From: Stenotrophomonas pavanii
Lineage (GTDB): Bacteria; Pseudomonadota; Gammaproteobacteria; Xanthomonadales; Xanthomonadaceae
Assembly (NCBI RefSeq): GCF_900101175.1
Contig: NZ_FNFQ01000002.1
Location: 62,001 to 126,000, forward strand
Length of the DNA stretch: 64,000 bases
Direction: 5' to 3'
Part shown: positions 25,322 through 33,440 of the stretch, piece by piece
How the letters are laid out: every line of letters starts with the position of its first letter
Position numbering within the stretch: position 1 is the stretch's first letter
Program-made: the position numbers and the translations under genes
Notes under the pieces: generated by a model
Told to the model about the DNA's origin: nothing
Seen by the model: only the letters and a program-made list of their open reading frames with translations
The model's database searches: none

Positions 25322-26755
25322 CTATGCCCTAGCGAGCCTTGAGAAGGAAGAGGTCACATCGGAAAGACCGATATTGCTGAGTTTTCTTAAGCGCGCATGG
25401 ATTGGAAGCAGTTCAGGCTCATCAACACTTCCGTACTCTCTAGCATTGTTGACTATGACTGATGATTTCTGCTGACTAGGACGATCCCATGACGCGAGGG
25501 CAGTAACCCAATCCCTTAGAGGCTTTAGGCCACTGCTCTCCGGACGCTCGAAATCCATCTGACCGAGGAACGACTGCGATGTGGGATTCTTGATGATCTC
25601 GCGATACTTCTTTTCACGCCCAAAACGCATACATGCCAAGAAGACCGAGAGCTGTGGGAATGCAACCTCTTCTGGCTCGCGAGTGCGGAGGTATACGTCT
25701 ATGAGAGTGAAGGCTTGCGCCTGGTCCCTTAGCTTCAGATCGAGCCAATCGGCTACTTTAGGGAAGAGGTCAAGTGCTTCAGAGTAGTCGTAGCGCCGAT
25801 CAAATGACTGTATACCATGAACATACGAAGCGATCTGCTCTCGCGAACCGAAGCCCTGATCAAACAGCATGTTACCTTCAGGCACGATTCGGTCCCAGCC
25901 AAAGGACTGAAATAGCACGCCTGTGAACTGTAAGGCATTGGGTTCGGGCAGCACGTACTCATAGTCGAAGAATTTCCGAAGGTACTCCTCACTGTTTAGT
26001 CCGGAGCCGTACTGGGAGTTGACTGCAGCAGGCAGATTCTTTCCATCGGATGCTATGAGGAAGACAATGCCGTTGACGTCAAAAAAGTGCTTGACGCGCT
26101 CCAGCATGCGCACAGCGTAGTCGGGCCTGCACCTATCGAGTTCGTCGATGATAATTACCAGTGGCTTGACGATCGGGCTAACGACGCCTGGGCGCGCTCG
26201 CCCCGTTAAATAGTCCCGCGCATGCTCGATGCCAATGCGGAGATCCTTGCTAGCCTTAACCCTTCGCGATACCACCTCTTTTGCAGCAACCAATGCGCCC
26301 TTCAATGCGGCACCCGTCGCCGCGAGTAGCGGCGTGGCGACCGCAGTGGCAGCAACTCCAATCTCCGAGAGCGGGAGAGCTATCGCCAGCGAAGCCTCCA
26401 AGAGTTCATCAGGGGACCTTGTTAAGCCTCCGCCGTGAGCGGCCGCCTCATCTGCCTGTCTTTGATTGATGGCTTCGACGAGGGCGACAAGTGGATCCGC
26501 CAGATAGTCAGTTCTCCACGCATCCACCCGGACGGCGGGCACTTTTTCCTGTTCCAGCTCGAGCTGAAGCTGGTGCATAAACACCGTCTTTCCGCTTCCC
26601 CAAGGTCCGTAAATGCCTATGACATAGGGCTTGGTTGTGGCTCTAATGAGGCGTGTAAGTGTTACAGCGCATTCACGACGGCCAAGTGGGTCATCACCCC
26701 AGATGTCCTCGTTGGTCGGTGTGTGCTGCTGGAGTTTCGAAAGAAACATCACCAT
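25322..26755 (-). CDS. KAP family P-loop NTPase
   Basis: 477 residues from ATG 26755 (MVMFLSKLQQHTPTNEDIWG); the longer frame to 26872 looks unlikely. Walker A is GPWGSGKT at 50-57, Walker B LVIIIDELDRCRPDYA at about 205-220. FFDVNGIVFLIASDGKNL and EEYLRKFFDYEYVLPEPN are typical KAP features. A hydrophobic region between Walker A and B (LAIALPLSEIGVAATAVATPLL, GAALKGALVAA) matches the membrane insertions of KAP NTPases. The family is frequent in phage-defence loci. The gene is AT-richer than the flanks. It converges on the nuclease-like pair and is followed upstream by a kinase gene on the same strand. Confidence 0.9.
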   Translation of the reverse strand: MVMFLSKLQQHTPTNEDIWGDDPLGRRECAVTLTRLIRATTKPYVIGIYGPWGSGKTVFMHQLQLELEQEKVPAVRVDAWRTDYLADPLVALVEAINQRQADEAAAHGGGLTRSPDELLEASLAIALPLSEIGVAATAVATPLLAATGAALKGALVAAKEVVSRRVKASKDLRIGIEHARDYLTGRARPGVVSPIVKPLVIIIDELDRCRPDYAVRMLERVKHFFDVNGIVFLIASDGKNLPAAVNSQYGSGLNSEEYLRKFFDYEYVLPEPNALQFTGVLFQSFGWDRIVPEGNMLFDQGFGSREQIASYVHGIQSFDRRYDYSEALDLFPKVADWLDLKLRDQAQAFTLIDVYLRTREPEEVAFPQLSVFLACMRFGREKKYREIIKNPTSQSFLGQMDFERPESSGLKPLRDWVTALASWDRPSQQKSSVIVNNAREYGSVDEPELLPIHARLRKLSNIGLSDVTSSFSRLARA

Positions 26756-27348
26756 CGGCCTTGCTTGGGTTGCCTCATTCTGGTGCCAACGCTCGTCCGC
26801 AGCAAGAGTTTCAACGACCACGAGCAAGGTTCGCCGCGTCTCAGAATGCTTCCCAGGACAGGATTCGGACAATGTTCCACCCCTGAGCGAAATTTAGCCC
26901 AGGGACATCGAGCTGCTCGCAGACAAGCGAGCGCTCTATGGCATGGTCGGGCTGCTTCGCCATACTGAAATTGGGCTAGATCGACGCAGCTGACATGATG
27001 GTTCAGCTGTGCGGTCACGCGACCCGCCTGGTCATAGCCTGATTGCAGTCCACAGCAATCGGCCAGCTTACTTTCCAGGTTATACAACGGGCGGCGGAAG
27101 CAGCTCCCGAAGAAGCGTTAAGGTCTGTCGAACAATGGTTGGATGGGCTAAAGGCCGAAACATGCGTTTCCCTAAACGACAGCGGACCTTTCTCGACTCC
27201 GCACGCTCGTGAGACAGTCCTGCCGGCCAAAAGCCGCCCCTACCCCCGATAAATCTTCCTAATCCGGTCGATCTGACTTCCGAGCAGCTTACAGCTCTGC
27301 TCGGACGTCTAACAAGTTTTGCTGCAGAGATGCTCATTCCTCGTGTCT
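26756..27348. other. Gene-poor interval between KAP and kinase genes
   Basis: No complete gene is supported. It contains one copy of a short repeat (27236-27265, core CGATAAATCTTCCTAATCC) also present at 42289-42317. Right after it is a startless forward frame reading NLPNPVDLTSEQLTALLG to the TGA near 27354, which may be a transposase relic. A second forward frame near 27043-27252 (AAEAAPEEALRSVEQWLDG) looks protein-like but has no identifiable family. Confidence 0.4.
27236..27265 (+). repeat. Short dispersed repeat, copy 1
   Basis: The 19-bp core CGATAAATCTTCCTAATCC is identical at 42299-42317. The preceding bases (gcccctacccc versus gccccaccct) are also nearly the same. A weaker relative, CCCCCGATAAACATCCCTTA, lies at about 28787-28806. 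All three are in the same orientation. The nature of the repeat is unknown. Confidence 0.55.
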
Positions 27349-28662
27349 CTAATATTTGAGGACATCTCCGATCAAGCCCTTCCGATGCATGGCGGAGGCG
27401 AGCACAGCAGCGAACAAGGCCTTTGCCTCCCGTTGAACTTCCTCAATGAGGCGCCGCTGGTCGGCGGAGGGCCCCCTATAGTACGTGCGTGTACTGCCTC
27501 GCAGTCCAGAGATACACTCTACGGTGTCTCCGCAGGCGCGCACGACATGGGAGCCCTCAGCGCCGAACCCATGCGTTTTGTGGCGAAATCGCATGCTTGT
27601 CACCCAGGAACTATCCTGACGCCGTGGGCTACCAGCCATCATTGCAACCTCGAAACTACGCTGATCGCATAACAATCGAATGTCCCTTTCGAACACAGCC
27701 GCAGCGTCATGCAGCGCAGTCAACTGAAGGTGGCGGTTTTCCTCCTCGTGCCCATTCATCATTTCGTCGAACTGCTTGAAAACAATCTCATACTCACTTT
27801 TCGGGCAATCATTCGCGATGACTTCCTCAATCCTGGCAATCAGCTCAGCGGCAGAGGAGAAGCGCTGATTAGGATAGGTCTTGAATCCAACATCAAAGAT
27901 GCTGAGGATCCTTCCAAACCTGGGATCTTCGATAGTGGCTTTCGTAAAGCGATCACGCATGTAGTCATGCGGAGGTAAACCACCTCCGCCATAACCAAGT
28001 TTGTAAGGCTTCTTGTGCGTAAGCAGGTAGAAGAGGATGCCTACTACAAACGTCACGTCGGATCGTCGATCAGCTCGTTCGTGGCCGCCAGCCATCTCAG
28101 GAAGACGGAGAAAGCGATTTCCAAGCTCCTGATTGATATCAGTCTCCTCGTCGCCATCGGGTCGCTCATCCTCAGGAAGCCATGCAATACCAAAATCAAC
28201 CAGATGCACCACGCCTTCGCGGTCAACAACGATATTGTCCGGCTTAATGTCCCGATGCAGGACGTCGATTGCATGGCAGCGGCTTACGATGAGTGCAAGA
28301 TCGCGCGTTATGCGAAGCGCTTCGTCAATAGCTAGTGGCTTCTTGATGTGTCGCTGAAGCGCTTCACCGTCTATCCATTCCATTACAATGAAAAGATCTT
28401 CGTCGTCCGCAGCGTGCTCAGTGTTCGAATCGAGCACGCGAGGTATACCTGCGCCTTGGGCTCTGCGAAGTCCGATGACTTCCTTCTTCATGCGCTGACG
28501 CCGCTCGGAGCTTTGGGGGGCATCCGATCGTAGCTCTTTCAGCGCACCGAACTCAGTCCCGTGCAGACGGTGAACGCGTCTAACCACTCCTTGTCCGCCA
28601 CGTTGCACTTCAGCTCCGTTGTCTTCGTTCCAGTTTTTCATCCACGGAGCTTGGTGAGACAT
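27349..28662 (-). CDS. Eukaryotic-type Ser/Thr protein kinase
   Basis: 437 residues from ATG 28662 (ATG 28674 is an alternative). Kinase motifs in order: glycine loop RGGQGVVRRVH, ALKEL Lys, hinge LFIVMEWIDGEALQRHI, catalytic loop VLHRDIKPDNIVVD, DFG in LVDFGIAWLPE and ELGNRFLRLPEMAGG of the activation segment. A C-terminal region of about 140 residues (MNGHEEENRHLQLTALHDAAAVFERD, then LIEEVQREAKALFAAVLASA) is not a known domain. No transmembrane segment is evident, so it is a cytoplasmic kinase. It lies in the AT-rich island next to a KAP NTPase and a membrane protein; a signalling role in defence is inferred. Confidence 0.92.
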   Translation of the reverse strand: MSHQAPWMKNWNEDNGAEVQRGGQGVVRRVHRLHGTEFGALKELRSDAPQSSERRQRMKKEVIGLRRAQGAGIPRVLDSNTEHAADDEDLFIVMEWIDGEALQRHIKKPLAIDEALRITRDLALIVSRCHAIDVLHRDIKPDNIVVDREGVVHLVDFGIAWLPEDERPDGDEETDINQELGNRFLRLPEMAGGHERADRRSDVTFVVGILFYLLTHKKPYKLGYGGGGLPPHDYMRDRFTKATIEDPRFGRILSIFDVGFKTYPNQRFSSAAELIARIEEVIANDCPKSEYEIVFKQFDEMMNGHEEENRHLQLTALHDAAAVFERDIRLLCDQRSFEVAMMAGSPRRQDSSWVTSMRFRHKTHGFGAEGSHVVRACGDTVECISGLRGSTRTYYRGPSADQRRLIEEVQREAKALFAAVLASAMHRKGLIGDVLKY

Positions 28663-28804
28663 TGATACATCCATTCTGGGGTCGCAGGATTGTCCCATCA
28701 AAGCCTGAGTTGTTGTAGGTCGCCAATATTGAAAGGGCGCTACTACCCCGACTGCCGATCAGGGTCGGAGGCCGCTCTCACCCGGCACCCCCGATAAACA
28801 TCCC

Positions 28805-29536
28805 TTATCGCGATTGGACTGACTTGGCAGGCAGAACGAATTTTTGCGCAATCTCCAGCCTACTCACGTTGTCCACTGGCACAAGAACTGCAGCTTTCTG
28901 TACCGGGTCCCAAAGCACATAGCTATCACCCAAACGCCCCACTAGGCCCAGGCTGCCTTGCACCTTCTCATCAATAGTCACATTGACCGTGTAATTGCTG
29001 CTGCCAGAAGTAATCGCCTTGGCGCGTTCGAAGCCAAGCCAGTTTGACGAGATCGGGACATAGACAATCATCACGAGCGCATACACCAGCCAGGGCGACT
29101 CCTTCACGGCGGCCGGCAACACTGGAGACAGGCGTACTGCCATTGCACATATGCCCGTCAGCGCCACACCTATCAAAACGGGCCAGGCATTGGACCACCA
29201 AAGCAAGGCACCCATTCCAACAAGACAAAGAGCCAGGATCAGCCACATCAGCAGATTGGCTTGGGACGGCGTCGTTGTCACCTTCCCCTCGACCCACCCT
29301 CCAAGCAGCAGCGCAATCAGTATGAAGAACAACACCATGCCGATCCCCGCAAGCCCTGCCAGCGCAAGCTCACTCACGGCAACAAACTGAAAGGGATCCA
29401 GGCCGAAGTGCCCCCAATACGCCTTCAGATAGAAGGCCCCTTGAATCAATCCAAAGGTGACGAGCGCCGAACCCCATCCAGCAACATCGGCCATCGTCAG
29501 TGTCTTTTTCGTACGCTCCATGTATCCGTCTTCCAT
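28805..29536 (-). CDS. Multi-pass membrane protein of unknown function
   Basis: 243 residues from ATG 29536 (MEDGYMERTKKTLTMADVAGWG). There are about five hydrophobic helices (SALVTFGLIQGAFYL, LALAGLAGIGMVLFFILIALLLGGW, LLMWLILALCLVGMGALLWW, AWPVLIGVALTGICAMAV, WLVYALVMIVYVPISS). A C-terminal soluble tail of about 70 residues follows, with YVLWDPVQKAAVLVPVDNVSRLEI. I recognise no family. It is upstream of and co-oriented with the kinase gene, with about 140 bp between, and is the last island gene before the right 19-bp repeat. Confidence 0.78.
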   Translation of the reverse strand: MEDGYMERTKKTLTMADVAGWGSALVTFGLIQGAFYLKAYWGHFGLDPFQFVAVSELALAGLAGIGMVLFFILIALLLGGWVEGKVTTTPSQANLLMWLILALCLVGMGALLWWSNAWPVLIGVALTGICAMAVRLSPVLPAAVKESPWLVYALVMIVYVPISSNWLGFERAKAITSGSSNYTVNVTIDEKVQGSLGLVGRLGDSYVLWDPVQKAAVLVPVDNVSRLEIAQKFVLPAKSVQSR

Positions 29537-29592
29537 CAATGCAGCCCCACCACATAGTGGCATGCAGCGCTCCGCCCTGCAGAATTCACCCC

Positions 29593-29611
29593 ATTAACGT
29601 GACGCGTCACG
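29593..29611 (+). repeat. 19-bp direct repeat, right copy
   Basis: ATTAACGTGACGCGTCACG, matching 20457-20475 except for one base. It lies between the island membrane-protein gene and the TPR gene, 56 bp upstream of the former's start. With the left copy it brackets about 9.1 kb containing the recombinase remnants and the presumed defence genes. Confidence 0.6.
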
Positions 29612-29688
29612 CCCGATCACCTCACCCCATTGGCGCTCCACCCCTCCCCCACTATAGTGCCAACCCTCACAAGGACGAGGCGGTACAC

Positions 29689-30444
29689 ATGCCCTATATT
29701 GGAATCGGACTCCACGTACTGGCGGCCATCTACTTCGCGGTGCACGCCATCCGCTCGGGCCAGAGCCTCTACTGGCTCATCCTGCTCTTCTCGTTCCCGC
29801 TGCTCGGCAGCGTCGTCTACTTCCTGGCGATCTACTTTCCGGAAGTCCGCCACTCGCGTGGCGCCCGGCAGGTCGTCCGTTCGGCCAAGCAGCTTATGGA
29901 CCCGGGCCAGGACCTGCGCAACGGCCGCGCCGAACTGGCGCGCACGCCCACCGTGCAGAACCGGGTTCGCTTGGGCATGACACTGCTGGATGCTGGCCAG
30001 GCGGAGGAAGCCAGAACCCTGCTCGAGCAGGCGGCCAGCTCGCCGCTGGGCGACGATCCTTACATCCTGACCGGCCTTGCCCGTGCCCGCCTCGAGTCCG
30101 GGCACGCTGCGCTTGCGGTGGAGACGCTGGACGGCCTGTTCGTCCGCCACCTGGATGTGCGCCGCAAGCCGGAACAAACCCTGCTTTACGCGCAGGCACT
30201 GGCGGCTGCCCAAGCGCCCGGCACCCGTGCCGCGTTCGAGCGCGCTGTTGAATGCGGAAACGATGCGGCCGCTCGCTGCCTCTACGCCGAATGGCTGATG
30301 GCGCAGCCGCAACCCGACGATCGCGAGCAAGCCCGCAGCCTGTTCGCCAGCATCATCGACGATGCCCAGCACTGGTCGCGCCACGCGCGCAGCCACAATG
30401 CCGTCTGGTTGGAGCGGACCAAGGCCGCGTTGAAGGGCTACTGA
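29689..30444 (+). CDS. TPR-type protein with N-terminal membrane segments
   Basis: 251 residues from ATG 29689. Two N-terminal hydrophobic helices (MPYIGIGLHVLAAIYFAVHAI and LYWLILLFSFPLLGSVVYFLAIYFPE) resemble the PLDc_N-type anchor. Helical repeats follow: NRVRLGMTLLDAGQAEEARTLLEQAA, DPYILTGLARARLESGHAALAVETL and LLYAQALAAAQAPGTRAAFERAV, i.e. tetratricopeptide-like. The soluble part probably mediates protein contacts at the inner membrane. The last 60 bp are duplicated as a decayed copy at 43132-43192. Confidence 0.85.
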   Translation: MPYIGIGLHVLAAIYFAVHAIRSGQSLYWLILLFSFPLLGSVVYFLAIYFPEVRHSRGARQVVRSAKQLMDPGQDLRNGRAELARTPTVQNRVRLGMTLLDAGQAEEARTLLEQAASSPLGDDPYILTGLARARLESGHAALAVETLDGLFVRHLDVRRKPEQTLLYAQALAAAQAPGTRAAFERAVECGNDAAARCLYAEWLMAQPQPDDREQARSLFASIIDDAQHWSRHARSHNAVWLERTKAALKGY

Positions 30445-30675
30445 CGCCTGGCAGCCGTTGGCAATCCTGTCGCATCTGCCTCGCTCACAGCCTCGCCGGG
30501 TAGATGCCGACACTCGCTAGGCTTGCACCACCGACATCGCCGATAGCGTTGCAGCGCAAGGCTCCAGCTTGGTTGCGTCGTATGCAACGATTCTGAAAAT
30601 GTTGAAAGTAGTGACGTCATCAGCCCTACTGCATTGGCATCACGCATAGGTCCGCGTATTCCTTGCCCTGCCACC
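30381..30675 (+). repeat. Duplicated segment, copy 1 (3' end of TPR gene plus downstream DNA)
   Basis: This 295-bp stretch is clearly similar, throughout, to 43132-43425. Shared landmarks include the final TPR codons, AATCCTGTCGCATCTGCCTC, TGAAAATGTTGAAAGT and ATCAGCCCTACTGC. It ends at the CCACC arm of a small hairpin present in both copies. Confidence 0.85.
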
Positions 30676-30873
30676 GTGCATCGGTGGTCGGGATTCGAAA
30701 CCCCGGTTGTGTGGATGTTGCTCGCACTTGCCAGCCGGCACTGCTTCGCGCGGTGCCGGCTGGCAATCCGTCAGTCGGCTATGGCGGGCGGTGCGTGGAG
30801 GCCTTGCGCCTGCCCGGTCATCCACACACGGGGTTTCGAACCACGCATCGTCCGCCACCTTTATCGGTGGCGG
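30671..30873 (+). ncRNA. Strongly structured leader with nested inverted repeats
   Basis: Four stems are visible: CCACC/GGTGG at 30671-30675/30683-30687; an outer pair of about 22 bp, 30694-30717 with 30819-30840 (both containing TTCGAAACCCC in opposite sense); inside it a perfect 13-bp hairpin, TGCCAGCCGGCAC (30729-30741) with its complement at 30753-30765; and CCGCCACC/GGTGGCGG at 30852-30859/30866-30873. The last lies 15 nt before the AAGGAG ribosome site (30889-30894) of the 118-aa gene. It could be a cis-regulatory RNA or an independent RNA. I do not recognise the family. It is not a tRNA despite the T-arm-like TTCGAAA. Confidence 0.6.
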
Positions 30874-30901
30874 CTTCTGCATGCACGCAAGGAGCCCAGC
30901 C

Positions 30902-31258
30902 ATGACCCAGCCCCACTCCCCTGCCCCGCACCCTATCCACGACGCACCCGCCAACGGCCCGGCGCTGGACCCGAACACCCTCATCGCCCTGCTGCACAGC
31001 ATCGGCTCGGGCGCTGCCTCCGATGGCCAGCCCTGGCCGGAACGCCATCAGATGCCCGGCCGGCGCATCGCCCTGGCGGATACCGACTGCTCGCTGGCGG
31101 GCCTTCGGGTGGTGCTGGAGATCCTGCTGGCCGCGCAGCGCGCCCGCGAGAACGGTGAACTGGAGCAGTACGTTGGCCCGCGCGTCATGGAGGGCCTGAT
31201 CATGGCCGGAATCGGCCTTACCGCACACGCCAGTACCCGACTGCATCCGGAGGGCTGA
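30902..31258 (+). CDS. Small hypothetical protein (118 aa)
   Basis: 118 residues from ATG 30902 with an excellent AAGGAG site 7 nt upstream. The N-terminus is Pro/His-rich and disordered (MTQPHSPAPHPIHDAPANGP). A short helical domain follows: DPNTLIALLHSIGSGAAS, TDCSLAGLRVVLEILLAAQRA and RVMEGLIMAGIGLTAHAS. No signal peptide or membrane span is seen. The gene and its structured leader are present only in copy 1 of the duplicated locus. Function unknown. Confidence 0.72.
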   Translation: MTQPHSPAPHPIHDAPANGPALDPNTLIALLHSIGSGAASDGQPWPERHQMPGRRIALADTDCSLAGLRVVLEILLAAQRARENGELEQYVGPRVMEGLIMAGIGLTAHASTRLHPEG

Positions 31259-31729
31259 GTGGCGTGGTGCCGCTGGGCGGCCAACGCGCTCTGTCTTGTG
31301 GTGGTGGTTGCGGCACAGGCGCAGTGGCCGGCAACGCCGGCGCCCTCGCCTGTCGCGTTCCAAAGCATCAACGACGATCGATTCTTACAACTGCGCCGCC
31401 AGGCGATGCAGTTCGTGGACTCTCGGCCACGACAGGGCTTCCAGTTCGTCGAGCGGCACCGAGATGCCGAGTTCCAGGTTCTTTGCCGAGGCATACCCGT
31501 GCTGTGGCTGGAGAGGCGCTCGCACCATCTGCTGTTGCAGGTCTCACTGGACGCGGAGCAGCGGGCGCCCGCCGTTGTGCAGCTTGGTACGCTGCTTCAA
31601 TGGCAGCTGGAGCCGGTGGGCTATCTGGAGCAGGTACTGGCTGACGTGCCGGAACCTGTTCTGTTGGATCGGGTTCTGCAGATGTTCGGGGGCGAGGTGC
31701 CTGAGGGCGCGCGATGTGGCCCACACTAG
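31259..31729 (+). CDS. Putative exported protein, intact copy of a duplicated gene
   Basis: 156 residues from GTG 31259, directly after the previous stop. The N-terminus AANALCLVVVVAAQAQW looks like a signal peptide. The core FQSINDDRFLQLRRQAMQFV, SRPRQGFQFVERH, CRGIPVLWLERRSHHLLLQVSLD and LADVPEPVLLDRVLQMF matches the decayed copy at 43461-43920 nearly block for block, so it was a real gene in both. No family recognised. The start is uncertain because of its Trp/Cys-rich first residues. Confidence 0.68.
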   Translation: MAWCRWAANALCLVVVVAAQAQWPATPAPSPVAFQSINDDRFLQLRRQAMQFVDSRPRQGFQFVERHRDAEFQVLCRGIPVLWLERRSHHLLLQVSLDAEQRAPAVVQLGTLLQWQLEPVGYLEQVLADVPEPVLLDRVLQMFGGEVPEGARCGPH

Positions 31730-31768
31730 TCACCTGCGCGACAGGCATTGGCCCAGTGATCATGCGGG

Positions 31769-32395
31769 TCACCTCCCGGCATCGATCCAGCCCGCATCGC
31801 GCGCACGCGCAAGATCTTCTGGCGTATCGATATCCAGGGCCAGTTCCGGCGCCTGCAGGACATGCACCGTATCGACAGGAAGTTGCCGCAGGCGCGCTCC
31901 GAAGCCGCGGTCACCGGCTGCACCGACAGCGGTGAACCAGGCGCGCGGCACGACTGCGGGAACGCCAAGCGCATTTCCGTGGCGGGTGCCCGCGCACGTT
32001 GACGCTGCGGCGCGGGCACCCGAAAGCAGCGCCTGCAGATGGGAGCGCTCGATTGCAGGCTGGTCGCACGCCACGACCATCACCGCGGTCACCGTGGGCA
32101 GCAGGTGTGCGCCGGCAACCTGCAGACTGCTCGCCAAGCCACGCTCCCAGTGGTGGTTGGCTACCGGAGTGGCATCCAGCCCGGCAATGCTGGATGTCAC
32201 GGCCTGTGCGTTCGCGCCCACCACGACCAGTACCTGCGCTGGCGCGACCTCCCCCGCCAATCGCACCACGCGATGTACCAGGGTCTCGCCCTGCCGGGTG
32301 AGGAGCTGCTTGGGCTGGCCAAGTCGGGCGCTCCCGCCGGCAGCAAGCACGATGACAGCATGCGTGTCAGTCACCTGCCGTGCGCGCTTCGCCAT
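31769..32395 (-). CDS. mocA: Molybdenum cofactor cytidylyltransferase-like NTP transferase (MocA family)
   Basis: 208 residues from ATG 32395. The nucleotide-binding signature AVIVLAAGGSARLGQPKQLL is followed by VTAVMVVACDQPAIERSHLQAL, NALGVPAVVPRAWF and ALDIDTPEDLARA. The family converts molybdopterin to the cytosine dinucleotide form needed by PaoC-type enzymes. Last gene of the molybdenum hydroxylase operon; it overlaps the xdhC-like gene by 25 nt. Symbol by family and context. Confidence 0.88.
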   Translation of the reverse strand: MAKRARQVTDTHAVIVLAAGGSARLGQPKQLLTRQGETLVHRVVRLAGEVAPAQVLVVVGANAQAVTSSIAGLDATPVANHHWERGLASSLQVAGAHLLPTVTAVMVVACDQPAIERSHLQALLSGARAAASTCAGTRHGNALGVPAVVPRAWFTAVGAAGDRGFGARLRQLPVDTVHVLQAPELALDIDTPEDLARARDAGWIDAGR

Positions 32396-33432
32396 TGCTG
32401 CAGCTGCGCGGCGATGCTGAGCGAAATCGCCTCTGGCCCTCGGCCACCGATGTTCAGGCCGACCGGTGACCGAAGTCTCGGGGAAAGGCGGTGGAGCTGA
32501 TCCGGGGTCAGCAGCTTGAACAGGTCCTCGCGCCTTCGCCGCGGACCCAGCAGTCCAATGAACGCGACGTTGGTATCAGCCAGGGCCACCAGCGTCTCCC
32601 TGTCCAGTTCGAAATCGTGATGCATCACCAGTGCCGCGTCGCACCGGTCGCCATGAAGGGCCTCGGCCGGGCTGGTCTGAAGATGCGCATCCGCGCACTG
32701 CCCGGCTGAGGCCCAGCGCGCTCGACGTTCGGCCACGCTGACCCGCCATCCCAAGCCGCGCAGCAACGGAACCAGGAAGGGCGTTTCGGGACCGCCCCCC
32801 AACACCAGGGCGCGCGGAAGCCGGGGCAACGGCAAACGCCACTCGCCCTCGCCAAAGGGCTGCGTACCCTCCATCGGATGCAGCTGCCACGCCTGCTCGC
32901 GATGGCCGGCACGGAAAATGACCTGCCCCGACGTGCGAAGGTCGCGCTGGAGTGACACGCCCTCGCGCAGCCAAGCCTCGATGACGTCGTCGAGGCCGGC
33001 CATGGCACGCAACGGCAGGAGCGCAATCCGAAGCCGGCCGCGGCAGCCGAGCGCGGACCCGCTCAACAGGTCGTCGTCACTGCGGGTGTCGATCTCGATC
33101 CAGTCGACCTGCCCTGCCGCACTTACCTGCTCCGCGCGTCGGGCGAGCTCGGGCTCCAGGCATCCGCCGCTCAGCCAGCCGACCTGGCTGCCGTTGCAGA
33201 ACAGCACCATGTCGCCGGCACCGGCGTAGGTGGAGCCATCGGTTTCCAGCACCAGCGCGAGCACGGCGTGCTCCCCCGCGCGCACGCGCGTCAAGGCCGT
33301 CTCGAGTACGCCGCGCGGGCTGCCTTCGGCGAGGAAGCCCGGCGCTGCGGACAGGTGCTCGGCAAGATCGCCGGGCTCCCCTCCGCCTGCGGCGGAGACC
33401 TCCAGAATGGGCGAGGCTGCGGGTCGGTCCAT
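32371..33432 (-). CDS. xdhC: XdhC/CoxI (PaoD-like) molybdenum-enzyme maturation factor
   Basis: 353 residues from ATG 33432. The N-terminal XdhC_CoxI domain shows AVLALVLETDGSTYAGAGDMVLF and VGWLSGGCLEPEL. The C-terminal Rossmann XdhC_C domain shows RALVLGGGPETPFLVPLLRGLGW, DAALVMHHDFELDRETLVAL and FIGLLGPRRRREDL. Such proteins bind and sulfurate the molybdenum cofactor and insert it into xanthine-dehydrogenase-type enzymes. The start lies 8 nt after the paoC stop. Confidence 0.93.
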   Translation of the reverse strand: MDRPAASPILEVSAAGGGEPGDLAEHLSAAPGFLAEGSPRGVLETALTRVRAGEHAVLALVLETDGSTYAGAGDMVLFCNGSQVGWLSGGCLEPELARRAEQVSAAGQVDWIEIDTRSDDDLLSGSALGCRGRLRIALLPLRAMAGLDDVIEAWLREGVSLQRDLRTSGQVIFRAGHREQAWQLHPMEGTQPFGEGEWRLPLPRLPRALVLGGGPETPFLVPLLRGLGWRVSVAERRARWASAGQCADAHLQTSPAEALHGDRCDAALVMHHDFELDRETLVALADTNVAFIGLLGPRRRREDLFKLLTPDQLHRLSPRLRSPVGLNIGGRGPEAISLSIAAQLQQWRSAHGR

Positions 33433-33440
33433 GCGCACCG

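Noticed and set aside
30690-30850. tRNA-like T-arm sequence (TTCGAAA within paired arms)
   Set aside because: No acceptor stem, anticodon arm or CCA context; it is part of a long inverted repeat.
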